Origin: Tenrec ecaudatus
Taxonomy: Eukaryota; Chordata; Mammalia; Afrosoricida; Tenrecidae
DNA: 64,000 nucleotides
NCBI RefSeq assembly: GCF_050624435.1
Contig: NC_134539.1
Span: forward strand, 144,804,025 to 144,868,024
Reading direction: 5' to 3'
Below are positions 10,857-21,554 of this stretch, in pieces. The notes under the pieces were generated by a model that saw only the letters and a program-made list of their open reading frames with translations, was not told the origin of the DNA and did no database searches. The translations under genes were made by a program, and so were the position numbers. Positions within the stretch are counted from its first letter, which is position 1. Every line of letters begins with the position of its first letter.

Positions 10857-11439
10857 TAATTAAAAAAGAAAGAAAGAAAGAACAAACAACCCAAAACCGG
10901 TAGTAGGTACAGGATTCACAAGGTGCTTAAATGGCGAAACACACAGGGGCGGGAGGGGGTCATGGGAGAGTAGGGAGAGAGGTGGGCACAGGCCTCTACA
11001 CCCCTTCTTGGATGAAAGGCCTAAGGCCATGGCTGGCAGCGGGGAGTCCGCTCAGGCCTCCTCTTCCGGGGGGAGCCCAGGCTAAGATGTGGCGAGAGGA
11101 GGAGGCTGTAGAGGTCAGGTGTCCAGCAGCCTGGCGAGGGGGACAGTGGGGCGCGACTGCTAGAAGGCCAAAGGGTCTGAGGTTGTTCTGCTCTCTGCTC
11201 TGCTGTCTCTCCGTCTCTCGCCTTTTCACCTTCCCGTCCTTCTTGGTCCCCAGAGGGGCCCATGTTCTCTGCCTGCATCCGGGCAAGAGGTAGGAATTAC
11301 TGGACCCCAGCTTTCTCAATGAAGTTCTAGAAACGCCAGGGGGAGCGTGCAGGGAGGGGGCTTGTATGGTCAAGTCTGCCCCATTGCCTTCCAGACCACA
11401 AGGTCCACCGTCCCCCATCGGCCTGGGTACCCACTGCTG

Positions 11440-11880
11440 TGGGGCCAGGGCCTAACTTCGCTCCATCGGGTCTGGGCCGCTGTGACCTGACTGAAGTCGC
11501 TCGCCACGGCGACTTTTCTTCCACCGCTCCGCGAGATGGATCCGAACCTCCAGCCCGGAGCAGTCGAGGGCCACGGTGTCATGGCGGTGGGGAGGGGGTG
11601 CGCACGGGGGCGGGGGCTGGCCCCCAGCAGGCAGGCGACAGGGACAGGCTCCGGTGCTGCAGCCTCCTCGGAGGGGCCTGCTGGCGGCCCCCGCGAAGCG
11701 CGGCCGGCTCGGCGGGAGCGAGCACGTCGTCATCGGCCGTCGGAGCGGGCCCGTCCACGTGGAGGAGGCGCCGCCCCCGCGCCCGCGCAGAGCAGGCTGG
11801 GAAGGACGGTGACGTCATCGCCCCGCCCCGGGGTGGGCGCCGCGCTGCGCCGCGCCGCAGGTGGCTGAGGTCAGAGTTCG
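11440..11880. promoter_or_regulatory. CpG-dense block with perfect CRE
   Basis: Dense CpG and GC boxes (CCCCGCCCC) surround a full palindromic CRE, TGACGTCA, at 11810-11817. On the plus strand a strong donor-like AAAAGTAAGA follows at 11942-11951. It lies in the inferred CACNG4 3' UTR. It could be only GC-rich UTR sequence or an unannotated promoter; the sequence does not decide. Confidence 0.4.
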
Positions 11881-12436
11881 CTCGCAGACAACAGCTAGCG
11901 GGGTCACAGACGACAGTTCAACATGGGATGAAGAAGGCTCGAAAAGTAAGAAACCATGATTTCTCTTTAGAAAGCACGAGTTTTATAGAAAAGAGGGCTT
12001 TCCGCTGACCCGGACCGTGTCACTTCGGGAGGGAAAGCCAAGAAGGCGGCGGGAGCCTGAGGGCCCGGCCAGGGCTGCCCTTCCCCCACCCCACCCCCAC
12101 CCCCACGACCCCCGATGGCGGTGAGGGACCCGTCGTTCAAGAGTCGCCGGGACGTGGAATTCGTTTCCACTGGGGCCGCCCGTCCCCTCGGGTTGCCACT
12201 TGGTTTGCGCCCGAGGTCAGGCTCGGGATACCCTCCCTGGCAGGTCGGCCATCCACGGGCCTGTGGCCAGAGACCCCGGGGCCACCTGCCCTCGGACCGC
12301 GGCTCTCCGGCGCCATGCGTGTGCCCTGCCCCCTCTGGCAGGTGGAAGCGTCCGGAAGCACAGGCCCGGCCGGCGACACTCACAGCCTTCGGCCTTCACC
12401 GAGCACCAGTTGGCTGCAGGGCTTCTCCTCAGGAAC

Positions 12437-12597
12437 CCTGCTTCTTTCCAGATACCTGGATCCCCGCGTCCCTTCGGATCCCTGAATCCGTGGTTCCCTC
12501 TGGATTCCCTGCTTCCATCCAGATCATTGCTTTCCCCAAGAATACTGCTTCCTTCAGGATCCCTGGATCCCTGCTTCCCTCAGGATCACTGCCAGGG
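12437..12597. repeat. Degenerate tandem repeat in CACNG4 3' UTR
   Basis: Diverged units built on CTGCTTCCCTCAGGATCC and CTGGATCC, about 20-33 bp long and five to six copies. On the sense strand it reads as GGATCC/GGAAGCAG repeats. Confidence 0.65.
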
Positions 12598-12962
12598 AGA
12601 GTGAGCGAGTGACCGAGAGGGCAGAGAGCCAGCTTGGGGCTCCTGGGTCTGTTTGTGGAGTCCTGGCCCCAGGCGGGTGGGCAGCAGTCCACAGACCCGC
12701 CCTCGGGCGATTCCTTTCCTGGAGGAAGAGGGAATGCCTCACATTTGTTCACCCGGATTGGCCGGGAAAATCAGCCGCAAGAGAGCTCTGGGGGTCTTGG
12801 GGGACGTTCCCGAGCCGGGGGTATCTGCCCCCCTTCAGCGTCTGGGCAGGCCCGGGTGAGGGGGGGCCGGCCGGCGGGGGGCAGGGAGGGTGGGGGTGGG
12901 TTTCCGTCGGTGGCGCGTCCATCTCCGGGGGCGGCTGTCCGGGCGGAAGGCCACGCCGCGGC

Positions 12963-13501
12963 TCACACGGGGGTGGTCCGCCGGTTCAGCATGCTGAGGT
13001 GGAAGCCCTCCTTGAGGTCCTGCTGCAGGAAGTCGTGCACCTGCAGGAAGCTGGCCTCCTGGTCAGGGCTGTAGCTGGCGGCCGTGGTCACCTTCAGGGG
13101 CTCGCGGGTCAGCGTGTACATGGACAGCTCGCCCATGGGTATGGCACCCGAGATCTTCAGGCCCACGGGCGACGTGTCCCTGGAGGGCGAGGCCTCGGTG
13201 GAGCGCGAGCTGGAGCGCGAGCGCCGCCGGCGGTAGCGGTAGCTGGGCATCCGGGCGTAGGGGGAGGAGGAGGCCGCCTTGAGGAACTCGCGCTTGGTCT
13301 TAAACCTCAGCTCCTTGTTCTTCTCGATGTAAATGTTCACCGCCAGCACGCCCACCGTCTCGGCCACGATGAACGACAGCGCTCCAAAGTAGAAGGACCA
13401 GCCATAGTTGTAGTGGTTCTTCTTGTCCTCCTCTCGCTTGTCACTGGGGTCTCCCGTGTTGCTGGAGATGTAGACGATGATGCCGATGATGTTGCTGAGG
13501 C
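12963..13501 (-). CDS. CACNG4: CACNG4 coding exon 4 (TARP gamma-4 C-terminal half)
   Basis: The exon opens after a CCTCTCCCCGGCAG acceptor (AG at 13503-13502), completes a Gly codon split G|GC with exon 3, and ends at TGA 12965-12963, giving 178 residues. It encodes the end of transmembrane segment 3 ([14 protein letters not shown]), the second extracellular loop with the conserved [11 protein letters not shown], transmembrane segment 4 (about [20 protein letters not shown]), and a long cytoplasmic tail. The tail carries the Arg/Ser-rich block [11 protein letters not shown], known in TARPs as a phosphorylated membrane- and PSD-95-regulating segment, and the terminal class I PDZ ligand TTPV. 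The Ser/Arg block and the ending RRTTPV distinguish gamma-4 from gamma-2, -3 and -8. It looks fully functional. Confidence 0.97.
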
Positions 13502-13882
13502 CTGCCGGGGAGAGGCAGCGGTTAGACCCAAGCTGCACTGCTGGGCCTGGAGCAGGTCGGGGGAGGGGCCTGTGGCCTTCCCGCCTGGTCAGCCTAGCTT
13601 TGTTCTGGGTGCTCATTTCCCTTTTAATTCATGAATTCTGATTGGGTGACAGGAAGCAAGAGTCCAGTGACTATGTGATAAAAACAGCCGCCTGGCCACC
13701 CGGTTCTCTTCCTGTATGCGAAGAAAGGCTTCTTTCTTAGATCTTTCTGGGGAAGTCTTTCTTGCTCTCTCTCACACACCCCCCTCATATACATACACAT
13801 TTCTCTCACACACCAGTACATGCACAGGCATGTATTTCTGGGGAGTCTCTCACTCTCACACAAGTATCTCATACATACACAG

Positions 13883-13909
13883 ACACACACACACACACAC
13901 ACACACACC
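13883..13909. repeat. (CA)n microsatellite
   Basis: About 13 CA units inside a wider CACA-rich stretch (13770-13975). The transcript strand is (TG)n. Confidence 0.95.
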
Positions 13910-13981
13910 TTTCATATATACCACTGGCTTCCCCTGACAACATCCCTCTCACACACATACACACATACACCCCTCCACACA

Positions 13982-13989
13982 TCTATCTG

Positions 13990-14046
<57 letters not shown>

Positions 14047-14047
14047 A
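13982..14047. repeat. (TCTA)n tetranucleotide microsatellite
   Basis: About 15 uninterrupted ATCT/TCTA units after one TCTG variant. Likely highly polymorphic. Confidence 0.97.
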
Positions 14048-14302
14048 GCCCTCTTTCACACATACACACTTCATATATACCTATGGCACATACACACCCC
14101 TTTCATACATACTTATTTCTCTCATATATACATAAGACTTTATCACACCCACACTAGTGCATGCACAGACATCTTTGGTCACATGATACTCTTGGTCCCT
14201 TGCTTGTTTACCCAGCCGCACATCTGAGAGCTGGATCAGGTCATGAAGAGCTGCTTCCATCTTTTCGCACCTGCCACCCACCATATGGGGTCTCACTATC
14301 TG

Positions 14303-14670
14303 CTACACACTGAATTGTGTCCCACCTAAAAGACAGGCTCATGCCTAACCCCTGTTCCAAGGAGCAACAGGGACACCATGGGTTACGTATTGGGCTGGCA
14401 GCTGAAAGCTCGGTGAGTGGGACCGAACTGCTCCACAGGAGAACAATGTGCTGGGCCACTTCCGTAAGGGCAGCCCTGGAAACCCTGTGGGCAGTTCTAC
14501 TCGGTGCTGATCAGTCCACAAGTCAGCACTACCTCGGTGGCAAAGGCAGCCCCTGGACCTGTGAACGTGGTCCTGTTTGGAAATAGGTCTTTGAGAATAT
14601 GTGTTAATACGACGTCATATTGATCCTAAGCGACCGTGAGGGTGTCCTTGTAGAAGGGGAGAGATTCGGT
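14303..14670 (+). mobile_element. MaLR/MLT1-like LTR fragment, split by an AfroSINE
   Basis: The left part reads CTGAATTGTGTCCCACC and GCCTAACCCC. The right part reads GTCCTGTTTGGAAATAGG, GTCTTTGAGAATATGTG and GGTGTCCTTGTAGAAGGGG. These are landmarks of mammalian MLT1-type LTRs. The AfroSINE at 14361-14550 sits between them. It is a solo LTR remnant with no retroviral genes. Confidence 0.6.
14361..14550 (+). mobile_element. AfroSINE in an MLT1-like LTR
   Basis: Head GGAGCAACAGGGACACCATGG, body GGAAACCCTGTGGGCAGTTC, tail CAAGTCAGCACTACCTCGG. Confidence 0.85.
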
Positions 14671-15241
14671 TCTGGGGTCGACAGTTCTTTGCCACCGTGG
14701 CCCTGAGCTGAGCCACTCACAGCGTCTGGGTTCCTGTGGGGTAGCTGGGTTAGGGTAAGCTTCCTTTTTCCCTTGGGAAAACAAGCTCCCCAACAGTATT
14801 CAGATGCCACAGCAGGACTTCCTGAAGGCCTCACACCTTGAGAAATCTAATGGCTTATTAAAGGGGCAGGGGAGGGGAGGAGGGGGAAGAAGGAGAGTGA
14901 CAAGGGTGTGCCCCTGCCCTCTGCCTGGCCCCATGTGAAGAGACAGGAAGGGGAGATGGGCAGAGCAGCACAAGTAGAGAACAAGGGCACGAACTGCTGT
15001 GAGAACCTGACATAGGCTCCCCTGTCAACACCCACACAGTACCCAGCACACACCACACTCTTCGTACATTCCCACACTGCGCTCCTCAGATACACACAGC
15101 ACATGTACACACATATACCATGCCTCATAGACACAACACATGGATACACATCACACACACACACTATTCAGACACAGCACAATAGACACCTCACTTTGAA
15201 GATATATACCATACACCATATGCATATACCATACTCTAGAG

Positions 15242-15265
15242 ACACACACACACACACACACACAT
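15242..15265. repeat. (CA)n microsatellite
   Basis: Twelve CA units within a CA-rich region (15100-15390) that also repeats a CCTCAAATAAACA block twice (15277, 15315). Confidence 0.9.
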
Positions 15266-15450
15266 ACACACTATATTCCTCAAATAAACAGAAGACATGT
15301 ACACACACACACTATCCTCAAATAAACACAAGACACGTACACATGAACACACTTAGACATGCACTACCTACATATTTACATACACAGGACCCAGGAAAAC
15401 CTGCTGAACATGGGTTAAAAGCCCCCATATTTCTAATGCATGCTATTCTG

Positions 15451-15607
15451 ATGTGATGGTTAAGTGCTTAGCTGCCGACAGAAAGGCCAGAGGTTCAAAT
15501 TCACCTGCTGCTCCAGGAGAGAAAGACGTGGCCATCTGCTTCCGTAAAGTTCCAGCCTTGGAAATAGGGTCACGATGAGTTGGAATTGACTCAATGGCAA
15601 TGATTGG
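15451..15607 (+). mobile_element. AfroSINE, 5' truncated
   Basis: Starts inside the head (GATGGTTAAGTGCTTAGCTG) and ends with GAGTTGGAATTGACTCAATG. An internal piece around CCTATGGGG is missing. Confidence 0.88.
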
Positions 15608-15780
15608 TTGTCTCCTGGACTCTGGGCTCTGTCTTCTCTCCCCTTTCCTCTTCTCCACCTCCCTACTCAGAGTTCTCCTCTGATACAGGTGGTCAGCACC
15701 TGGCACTCCTTCTTTGGGGCATTCTGTACAACTGGACCTTTCAAGCCATTTACCCAGTCAGTGGTGGTTTTTCACCCAGA

Positions 15781-15853
15781 TTGGTGGTTTTTGAACTGCT
15801 GACCTTGTGGTTAGCAGCCCAACATGTAACTCATTACGCCAACAGGGATCCTT
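15781..15853 (-). mobile_element. AfroSINE head fragment
   Basis: Only the reversed head remains: TTTGAACTGCTGACCTTGTG to GCCAACAGGGATCC. Confidence 0.8.
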
Positions 15854-16349
15854 GAAAATAGACATAGCCAGACACTGTTTCAAAAATTTCTACTCGAACA
15901 ACTCATGGAGACACTGATTACCTTCTTCAAGTTGTGCAAACACTTGTCATCTTCCCCCAATTTTTCCACCACCGTCAACTGGCATGCCCTCTGAGCTGCT
16001 CATCTAACCTTTCTGGTGGTGGATTTGATCTCACAGAGCCTAGTGCCCAAGGCAGACACACTTTAGTTATTATGATAAACTAGTTTTTGGTTCAAAGAAG
16101 ACATCAGGGGCCAGTTTTTGATTTGAAGACTAAAGATCTCAGGACTATGGTTTTGGGGAGAGGGGACAGGGGCATTTATCCAGGCTCAATGATTTAAGGA
16201 AGTCTGGGTCAAAAAAGGATTTTAAATTCTGTTCCACATCCTTCCCCCTTTTGATCAGGATTCTCCTACATAGTCTGTAGTTAAAACAGTCAGTAGTGGC
16301 AGGCTCACTGGGTTTTCAGTGGTCAATTTCTCAGTAGATTGCGAGGCTT

Positions 16350-16436
16350 TTCTTCCAAGGGACAGAAGGTGAGCTCAAACTTCCAGCCTTTGGGTTAGCA
16401 GGGGAGGGTGGTCATGGTTGCACCACCCAGGGACTC
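16350..16436 (-). mobile_element. AfroSINE head fragment, diverged
   Basis: GAGCTCAAACTTCCAGCC, TTTGGGTTAGCAGG and CACCACCCAGGGACTC match the reversed head with changes. Confidence 0.6.
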
Positions 16437-16527
16437 TTCCCAAGGTCATGGGGTCCACCCCATTGACTGCACACTTCCCTGGACCTATCCTGGCACCCAG
16501 AGGGAGCAGCTGAGTGAGCCGGCTTAC

Positions 16528-16668
16528 CTGCAGCCACAAAGAGGATGCCGGCACTGAGGACGATGTTGTTCTTGCGGCTGTAGATTCGCCCAGCGCCAAT
16601 GCAGAGCCCCCCGAGCAGCAGAAGGATGGTGCTGAGGATGGGGAAGATGCTGGAGGCGCGTACTATGC
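16528..16668 (-). CDS. CACNG4: CACNG4 coding exon 3
   Basis: This 141-base exon runs from a CTGCCCGGCCCAG acceptor to a G|GTAAGCC donor. It encodes residues 103-149 approximately: the end of the first extracellular loop (IVRASSIF), transmembrane segment 2 ([18 protein letters not shown]), the short cytoplasmic link RIYSRKNN, and the start of transmembrane segment 3 ([13 protein letters not shown]). Both junctions are phase 1 and join cleanly to exons 2 and 4. The 141-base length is, as I recall, shared across the TARP subgroup. No defect is seen. Confidence 0.97.
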
Positions 16669-16954
16669 CTGGGCCGGGCAGGAGATAAACACAGAGGCAA
16701 GTGAGGCCAGCTGCCCGTCTGGGCGAGCAGTGCCCATTCCCAGGGGCCTGGTGGCTCCAGGCCCACCCCCTGGGTTTGAAGATCCCCACCAGGGCCTAGA
16801 GACCTGAGATGTGACTCCTGGGTATGGGCTTCCTCCTGCCACAGCAGCAGTCTTGAGAAGCTGGGCTGCATCACCTTCCCATGACACCTCCCAGCCCATG
16901 GAGCTCTTCTAGGACACTTCCAGTAGGGTGGGAAGTGGCACCACAGAGGCTTTG

Positions 16955-17050
16955 GCATTGGATGGGCCTGGGTGTGGGTCTCTGCCTGCTCTGTGTGTCC
17001 TGAGTTAAGCCCCTCACCACTCCATGACTCAGTTTCTTCTTAATGTACCT
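16955..17050 (+). mobile_element. MIR fragment
   Basis: GTCCTGAGTTAAGCCCCTCA followed by CATGACTCAGTTTCTTC matches the MIR core/3' pattern (loss of bases between). Confidence 0.5.
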
Positions 17051-17214
17051 ATTTCCTGTGGTCGAACTTGTACCTGTTAGTGCAGGGCCAGGTCCTAGGA
17101 CCAGCCTCCTAGGTGGCAACCTTCAGCATTCTCACCATCATCTTCCCCAGGGGCCAGCAGAGGAAGTGGAAAGTCAGGACATGTTCAAGGTCACAGAGGA
17201 GGGGCCCTGGCAGA

Positions 17215-17350
17215 TCAGGTGCCCGTGGACCTTGGTGCCCAGCAGACCTAGATTTAGAACCCTGCTCTGCCACTCACTAGCTGGGAGATTAGGGGCCACT
17301 CCCATGACCACCTAGGCTCCCTCTTTTATGACCTGGGAGTGATTAATAAT
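17215..17350 (+). mobile_element. MIR element
   Basis: GAACCCTGCTCTGCCACTCA followed by CTAGCTGGGAGATTAGGG, then a CTCCCTCTTTTATGACCTGG region, reproduces the MIR core order. Confidence 0.75.
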
Positions 17351-17365
17351 ATCCTCCTGCAGGGG

Positions 17366-17979
17366 GTTAAATTGTGCCCCCTGCCATCACCAAGAGACAA
17401 AACTCCCACTAGGAGCCCTGGTACTGTGGTGAGTTATGAGTTGGGCTGCTAACCTCTAGGTCAGCAGTTTGGAACAACCAGCCCTCTACAGGAGAGACAA
17501 GGATTTTTTACTCCCCATAAAGAGTTACAGTCTAGGAAACCCACAGGGGCTGTTCTACCTTGTCGGATAGGGTTGCTATCAGTCAGAATTGACTTGATAG
17601 CAGTTTTTTGGTTCAAGAGACAAGTTGCTCATCCTATCCCCTGACAGCTATGATGTGGTCCCTTGTGGAAGAAGGGTCTTTACAGAAGTTGTCAGTGAAA
17701 GGTCTCAAAATGAGGTCATCCTGGATGAACCAGGTGGATCCTATAGCCAATGACAAGTCTCCTGAGACAAAGAAGGCAGAGGGAGATTTGAAACAGGGGA
17801 GAGATGACAAGGTGCTATGAAGACAGAAGTTGGAGTGGTGTTGCCACTAGCCAAGGAAATTCTCCCCCAGAGCCCCTGGGGGAAGCCGGGCCCTGCTGAC
17901 CCCTGGCTTCAGAGCTGCGAGAGTATCCAATTCTGTTGCTTTCAGCTCCGGAGCTTGGGTAATTTGTGATGGCAGCCCT
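17366..17979 (+). mobile_element. MLT1-like LTR (MaLR) split by an AfroSINE
   Basis: Begins GGGTTAAATTGTGCCCCCTG. After the SINE it continues through TGTGGTCCCTTGTGGAAG, GAGGTCATCCTGGATGAACC, GCTTCAGAGCTGCGAGAG and ends GTAATTTGTGATGGCAGCCC. This order matches a nearly complete MLT1-type LTR. No internal retroviral sequence is attached. Confidence 0.7.
17412..17610 (+). mobile_element. AfroSINE, full length
   Basis: From GGAGCCCTGGTACTGTGG through CCTCTACAGGAGAGAC and GAAACCCACAGGGGCTG to the tail CAGTCAGAATTGACTTGATA. A CAAGAGACAA decamer occurs on both sides (17391-17400 and 17614-17623), though 11 bp separate the left copy from the head. Confidence 0.92.
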
Positions 17980-17980
17980 G

Positions 17981-18276
17981 TTTTCATGGCTGTCTAGTTG
18001 GCCACCAACTCATGGTGACCTCATGTACAACAGACCACTGTCTAGTCTGGCCATCCCATGTTCAATGGGGACAGGTCCATTGTGGGCCATAGGGTTTTCA
18101 GAAGTGGGTCACCAGGCCTTTCTTCCTGGTCTGTCTTCAGATAAAAGCTCTTCTGAGACCTGTTGAACATCAAAGCCATGCATAAGCCTCCACTGACCTT
18201 GGGTGGTGGCTACACCAAGGAGCATGGGCTGGGGACACAACCCAGGTCTCCTACCTAGGGGGCAGGGATTCTCCCT
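17981..18276 (-). mobile_element. AfroSINE2-type SINE (tRNA-Gly-like head), near full length
   Basis: Reversed body CACCAGGCCTTTCTTCCTGG, AGCCTCCACTGACCTTGG and GGGTGGTGGCTACACC. The reversed tRNA-like head shows CAACCCAGGTCTCCTACC. This family differs from the short AfroSINE in its head and long middle region. Confidence 0.75.
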
Positions 18277-19555
18277 GGGAAGTGAGTATACAGCTCTGTG
18301 GGTGGGGGCCCCCTGCTTCTCTGAGCATCTGGGGCTGGGAGATGGCAGTCAGAGGAAAAAGAAAAAAAGTGGTGTGTGTGGGGGGGGTAGGGGGGAATGC
18401 AGGAAGCCCCCAGCTCAGCCTCCATGTGCCCTAGCCTCGCAGTCCAGTTGAAATCCCAGCCACCCGAGCCTGGACAGGGAGTCAGGAGCACTGGCTGGCC
18501 CAGTTTCCTCAGGCAGCTGAGCTGGTTTGGGCCCTTTCAGTCTCTGAAGGCAGCGTTTGTCTTCTTTGTAAGCCCCCCAGTGTGTGTGCCTTGCTTCACA
18601 GAGAGGAGACTGTTTGGGGCACTAAATGCAGCCCTTCTCTCCCCTCCACCCCCACTCCCCTCCTGTGTGACCCTCTACCTCCTAGTAGTGCATGTCTGGG
18701 GATGAGGTTTCCCCTGTGCTTCTGAAACGGGCCCTGAGCTGTGTCACCCAAAGCCAGTGCTCGCTTCTGCAGTCAGGATGGAGGGGTGGAGCCTTGGGGG
18801 CATAATCCAGGGAGTCTGGTGCCCCTAATGTCACCGAGGACCTGGCCTGTCTCAGGGCATCTTCAACTGCCTCGCTGAGTCTTGTGAGCACCTGTCCCTT
18901 CAGTTCTAAAGAGAAAGATGCTGACTGGGGTTGCTGTGGACAGAGGTGCAGGCCGGGCACTGCACAAAGCACATGACTGCAGTTCAGCCTGTGTTCCCCA
19001 ATCTAGCCGTGGGTGGATCTGCCTGTCTGCAGGATGGACCCTTCCTTCTAACTCATTCTGAGACATTCACAGCAGCTGGACATCACTGAGGCACATTGTG
19101 AACCCACAGCAGCCTAGACACCAGCATCATGTATGGAGGTGATCCCAACAATCTGGAAATGCGGAGCTTGGAAAGGACCCAGGGCAGGTGGACAGGACCT
19201 TCTGGAGAGAGAGGGGACAGATAGGGTGTGGGGCAGTGACCTTCGAATCCTGTGGGACAGGCCTCACTTGGACCTGGAATTGCAAACCAGCAGAGACATT
19301 GGCAAGAGGCCCTGCAGTAGCAGCACAACTTGGAACAGAAGCCTGAAGTCACAGGAAGGAAGGCTCCATAATGCGCTGGGGAGGCTGACTTCATTCCTGG
19401 CTCGTTGAAGACAGGATAGGGCCCCACAGCCTGGGGCCAGCAGGTGCTGTGTGCTACACTGGGGCGCTGAGTGAGTGGCTAGCAAACAGGCTCTCCCACA
19501 GGGGGCAGTGCTGTGGACCTTTCCCCAACCTGTGTTAGCAGGCCCGCTCCACTAA

Positions 19556-19641
19556 GGAGCCCTGGCGGGGGAGTAGGGGACACACTGGCCTGCTACTCTG
19601 TCCCTTAGGATCACGATGAGTCTGAATCAGCTTGGTGGCAG
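19556..19641 (+). mobile_element. AfroSINE with large internal deletion
   Basis: Head GGAGCCCTGGCGGGGGAGTA is joined directly to a tail CACGATGAGTCTGAATCAGC. Confidence 0.8.
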
Positions 19642-19702
19642 AATTGACTTGGCTTTTGAGTTGGCTCTCCGCTAGAATGTCAGCTCCAGGAAGGTGTCAC
19701 TG

Positions 19703-20160
19703 TTTCATGGATTGGGTGGTGTCCCCCGCTGCCCCCCAAAATATGTGTCAACTAGGTCCTAAGTTGTTTTCTACATGAATGAGGCAAAATTAGTAAGGGC
19801 TTCATCACCCTTATTCAGGTCCAGGCCTTGAGGGAATCTCCCTGGGTGGTGGCTCACGTCACCTTTTACTTTCTAAACCAAAGGCTCACTGCTGTGGAGT
19901 CCATTCTGACTGAATAGTGACCCTATAGGAGAGGATGAAACTGCCCTGTGGGTTTCTGACACTGTAACAGCTCACAGGAGTGGAAAGCCTCCTCATGCTC
20001 CTGTGGAGTGGTTTCAAACTGCTGACTTTGTTAGCAGCCCAACTCGTAACCACTGTGCCACCAGGACTCCTTTCATCCTCTGAGAGAGACGGGAGAGAGA
20101 AGCGAGCAGACGGAGGAGGACCTGATGACCCCCAAGAGGAGCTGGGAGTGGAGGGTGTCC
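19703..20160 (+). mobile_element. MLT1-like LTR fragment split by an AfroSINE
   Basis: TTGGGTGGTGTCCCCC, CAAAATATGTGTCAAC and GGTCCTAAG resemble the MLT1 5' region. After the SINE, GAGAGAGACGGGAGAGAGAA-like sequence continues. Confidence 0.45.
19881..20071 (-). mobile_element. AfroSINE, near full length
   Basis: GAGTCCATTCTGACTGAATA through CTGTAACAGCTCACAGGAGT to GTGCCACCAGGACTCC. Confidence 0.9.
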
Positions 20161-20410
20161 ATTAGACCTGGGCACCTGAGCTGATCACTTCAGAGGCCCA
20201 GGGGCAGACTGATGCCGAGACATGGAGCTGTGGAGCTCTGCACGGACTGCCAGGCCCACAGATGCTGAAGGAGGCCCAAGTCTGCCTAGAGCTGACAGAG
20301 CGAAGGCCTTCCCTGGAGCTGGGTTTCCGGCTCCCAAAGGCCCCTCTTCCATGCTTCCGCATATTTTAGGGATCAACAGTCTGGACCTAGGCCCAAGGAC
20401 CAGAGACCGG

Positions 20411-20710
20411 ACGCCTTAGAATGCTGGTGGCAGAAAAGAAACAAATCCGTCTTGGCAGAAATATAGTCCGAATAGTCCTCAGAGGCGAGGATGGTGAGAC
20501 TTCCTCTCACACACTCTGGATGTGTCTCAGGAGGAAGGACTGGTTGGTAAAGTGGAGGGCCAGTGAAACAGGGAGACCCTCCAGGGGATAGATGGACACT
20601 GGGGCTGCAGCAGCGTGCTCTAACACAGCCACGGTGCCGTGGGCCCAGGCGGGTTCTCTTCTGTACGTGGGGTTGCCGAGTCAGACTCGGCTGGACGGCA
20701 CCGAGCAACA
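20411..20710 (+). mobile_element. RTE-type LINE, ORF2 3' end
   Basis: AACAAATCCGTCTTGGCAGA, AGGCGAGGATGGTGAGAC, GGTAAAGTGGAGGGCCAGTG and AGACCCTCCAGG correspond to the last part of the RTE reverse-transcriptase ORF (a ...KVEGQ...RPSRRWID-like reading) and end in GAGTCAGACTCGGCTGGACG. It has stops and shifts and is inactive. Confidence 0.8.
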
Positions 20711-20904
20711 GTCCACTGGATGAACCTGAGTTTGGTTTGGAACAACAACAAGCCTCAGAAACTAAGAGAATAATACATTTATGTTTGTCAAAGCCCCCTG
20801 TTTGTGGCAGCCCTGAATGGCTAAGACAATCCATTTGTTTGCCTTTATATCCCAAGGGCCTGATCCAGGGCCTGGCACCTAGTATGCACACGCACACATT
20901 CATG

Positions 20905-21130
20905 AACAGTTTTGTTGATGTGTGATTCACCTGTCATACCATTCAGAGGTTTGAACATATTAAAGAGTTGTGCAATCATCGCCACAATCCATTTCAGAAC
21001 ACTCTCTTCGTTCTTGTACTCATTATCTCGCCTACCGTCCCTAAGAAACGTCTGATACAGTTACTGTCTTTGTAACTGTACCTGGATTTCCTACCAAGAA
21101 AAACATACCCCCAACAACAATAACAAAATA
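20905..21130. mobile_element. Ancient L1 3' UTR fragment
   Basis: TGATTCACCTGTCATACC, GTTGTGCAATCATCGCCAC and TTTCAGAACACTCTCTTC match the widespread old mammalian L1 3' UTR motif series. It ends in A-rich sequence. Confidence 0.6.
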
Positions 21131-21179
21131 AAGCCTCAATCAAAAAAGAAAGCAGAAAATAATAAATTCTAGACCAAGT

Positions 21180-21265
21180 TTAAAATGGGTCAAAAGGGAG
21201 AACAAATTATAAAGGTGTTAACTTTTAACCAAACTACATCTGCACAAGTCCACTTTCCAGTGCAC
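21180..21265 (+). repeat. Dispersed repeat related to 8469-8560 and 60165-60240
   Basis: Contains AAAATGGGTCAAAAGGGAGA, then TTAACTTTTAACC and CTGCACAAGTCCA. Confidence 0.5.
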
Positions 21266-21554
21266 TCTGTCTGCCAGCAAGGTTTTTCTCATCCCTGGTC
21301 AAGGTCACAGGGACTTAATCCATGTGGGGTCCTAGCCCGAATTTTGGGCTTTCACTGTCAACTATGAGACCCACAATGTAAAACAGAGTAAGCAGACGAA
21401 TTCTCAGGGACTTTCACACCTTGAAAACGTCAGCCCCAGGGGCCCCTCTCTGAGGCTTCTGCATGCTCTTCTGATTTGTACTTGGGCCTGAAGCTTGGAC
21501 ACTGGGAAGCAGAGTGGCCTGAGAAACAGGATCTTGGGCTGGCCTGCAAAGCTG

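Larger units (their letters stand above)
10830..12962 (-). other. CACNG4: CACNG4 3' UTR (inferred)
   Basis: The stretch between the stop codon and the first good AATAAA on the sense strand is about 2.1 kb and free of AfroSINE insertions, unlike its surroundings. That is what a retained UTR would look like. It is very GC- and CpG-rich between about 11440 and 12400. The 3' limit is inferred from the poly(A) signal only. Confidence 0.6.
13502..16527 (-). other. CACNG4: CACNG4 intron 3
   Basis: 3.0 kb with consensus ends. It holds a compound CA/TCTA microsatellite region (13770-14110), an old MaLR-like LTR split by an AfroSINE, further CA tracts (15100-15390) and three more AfroSINE pieces. From 15855 to 16350 I see no recognisable element. 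Confidence 0.9.

Noticed and set aside
10930..11420. Overlapping open frames on both strands
   Set aside because: They sit in the inferred CACNG4 3' UTR and show no recognisable domain; long frames are expected in this base composition.
11439..12008. 189-codon plus-strand frame in the CpG block
   Set aside because: Arg/Ala/Gly-rich reading expected by chance in very GC-rich DNA. Kept only as a regulatory candidate, not as a protein.
12609..13634. 341-codon plus-strand frame
   Set aside because: It is antisense to CACNG4 exon 4. The length is explained by the GC-rich coding strand opposite and no domain is recognisable.
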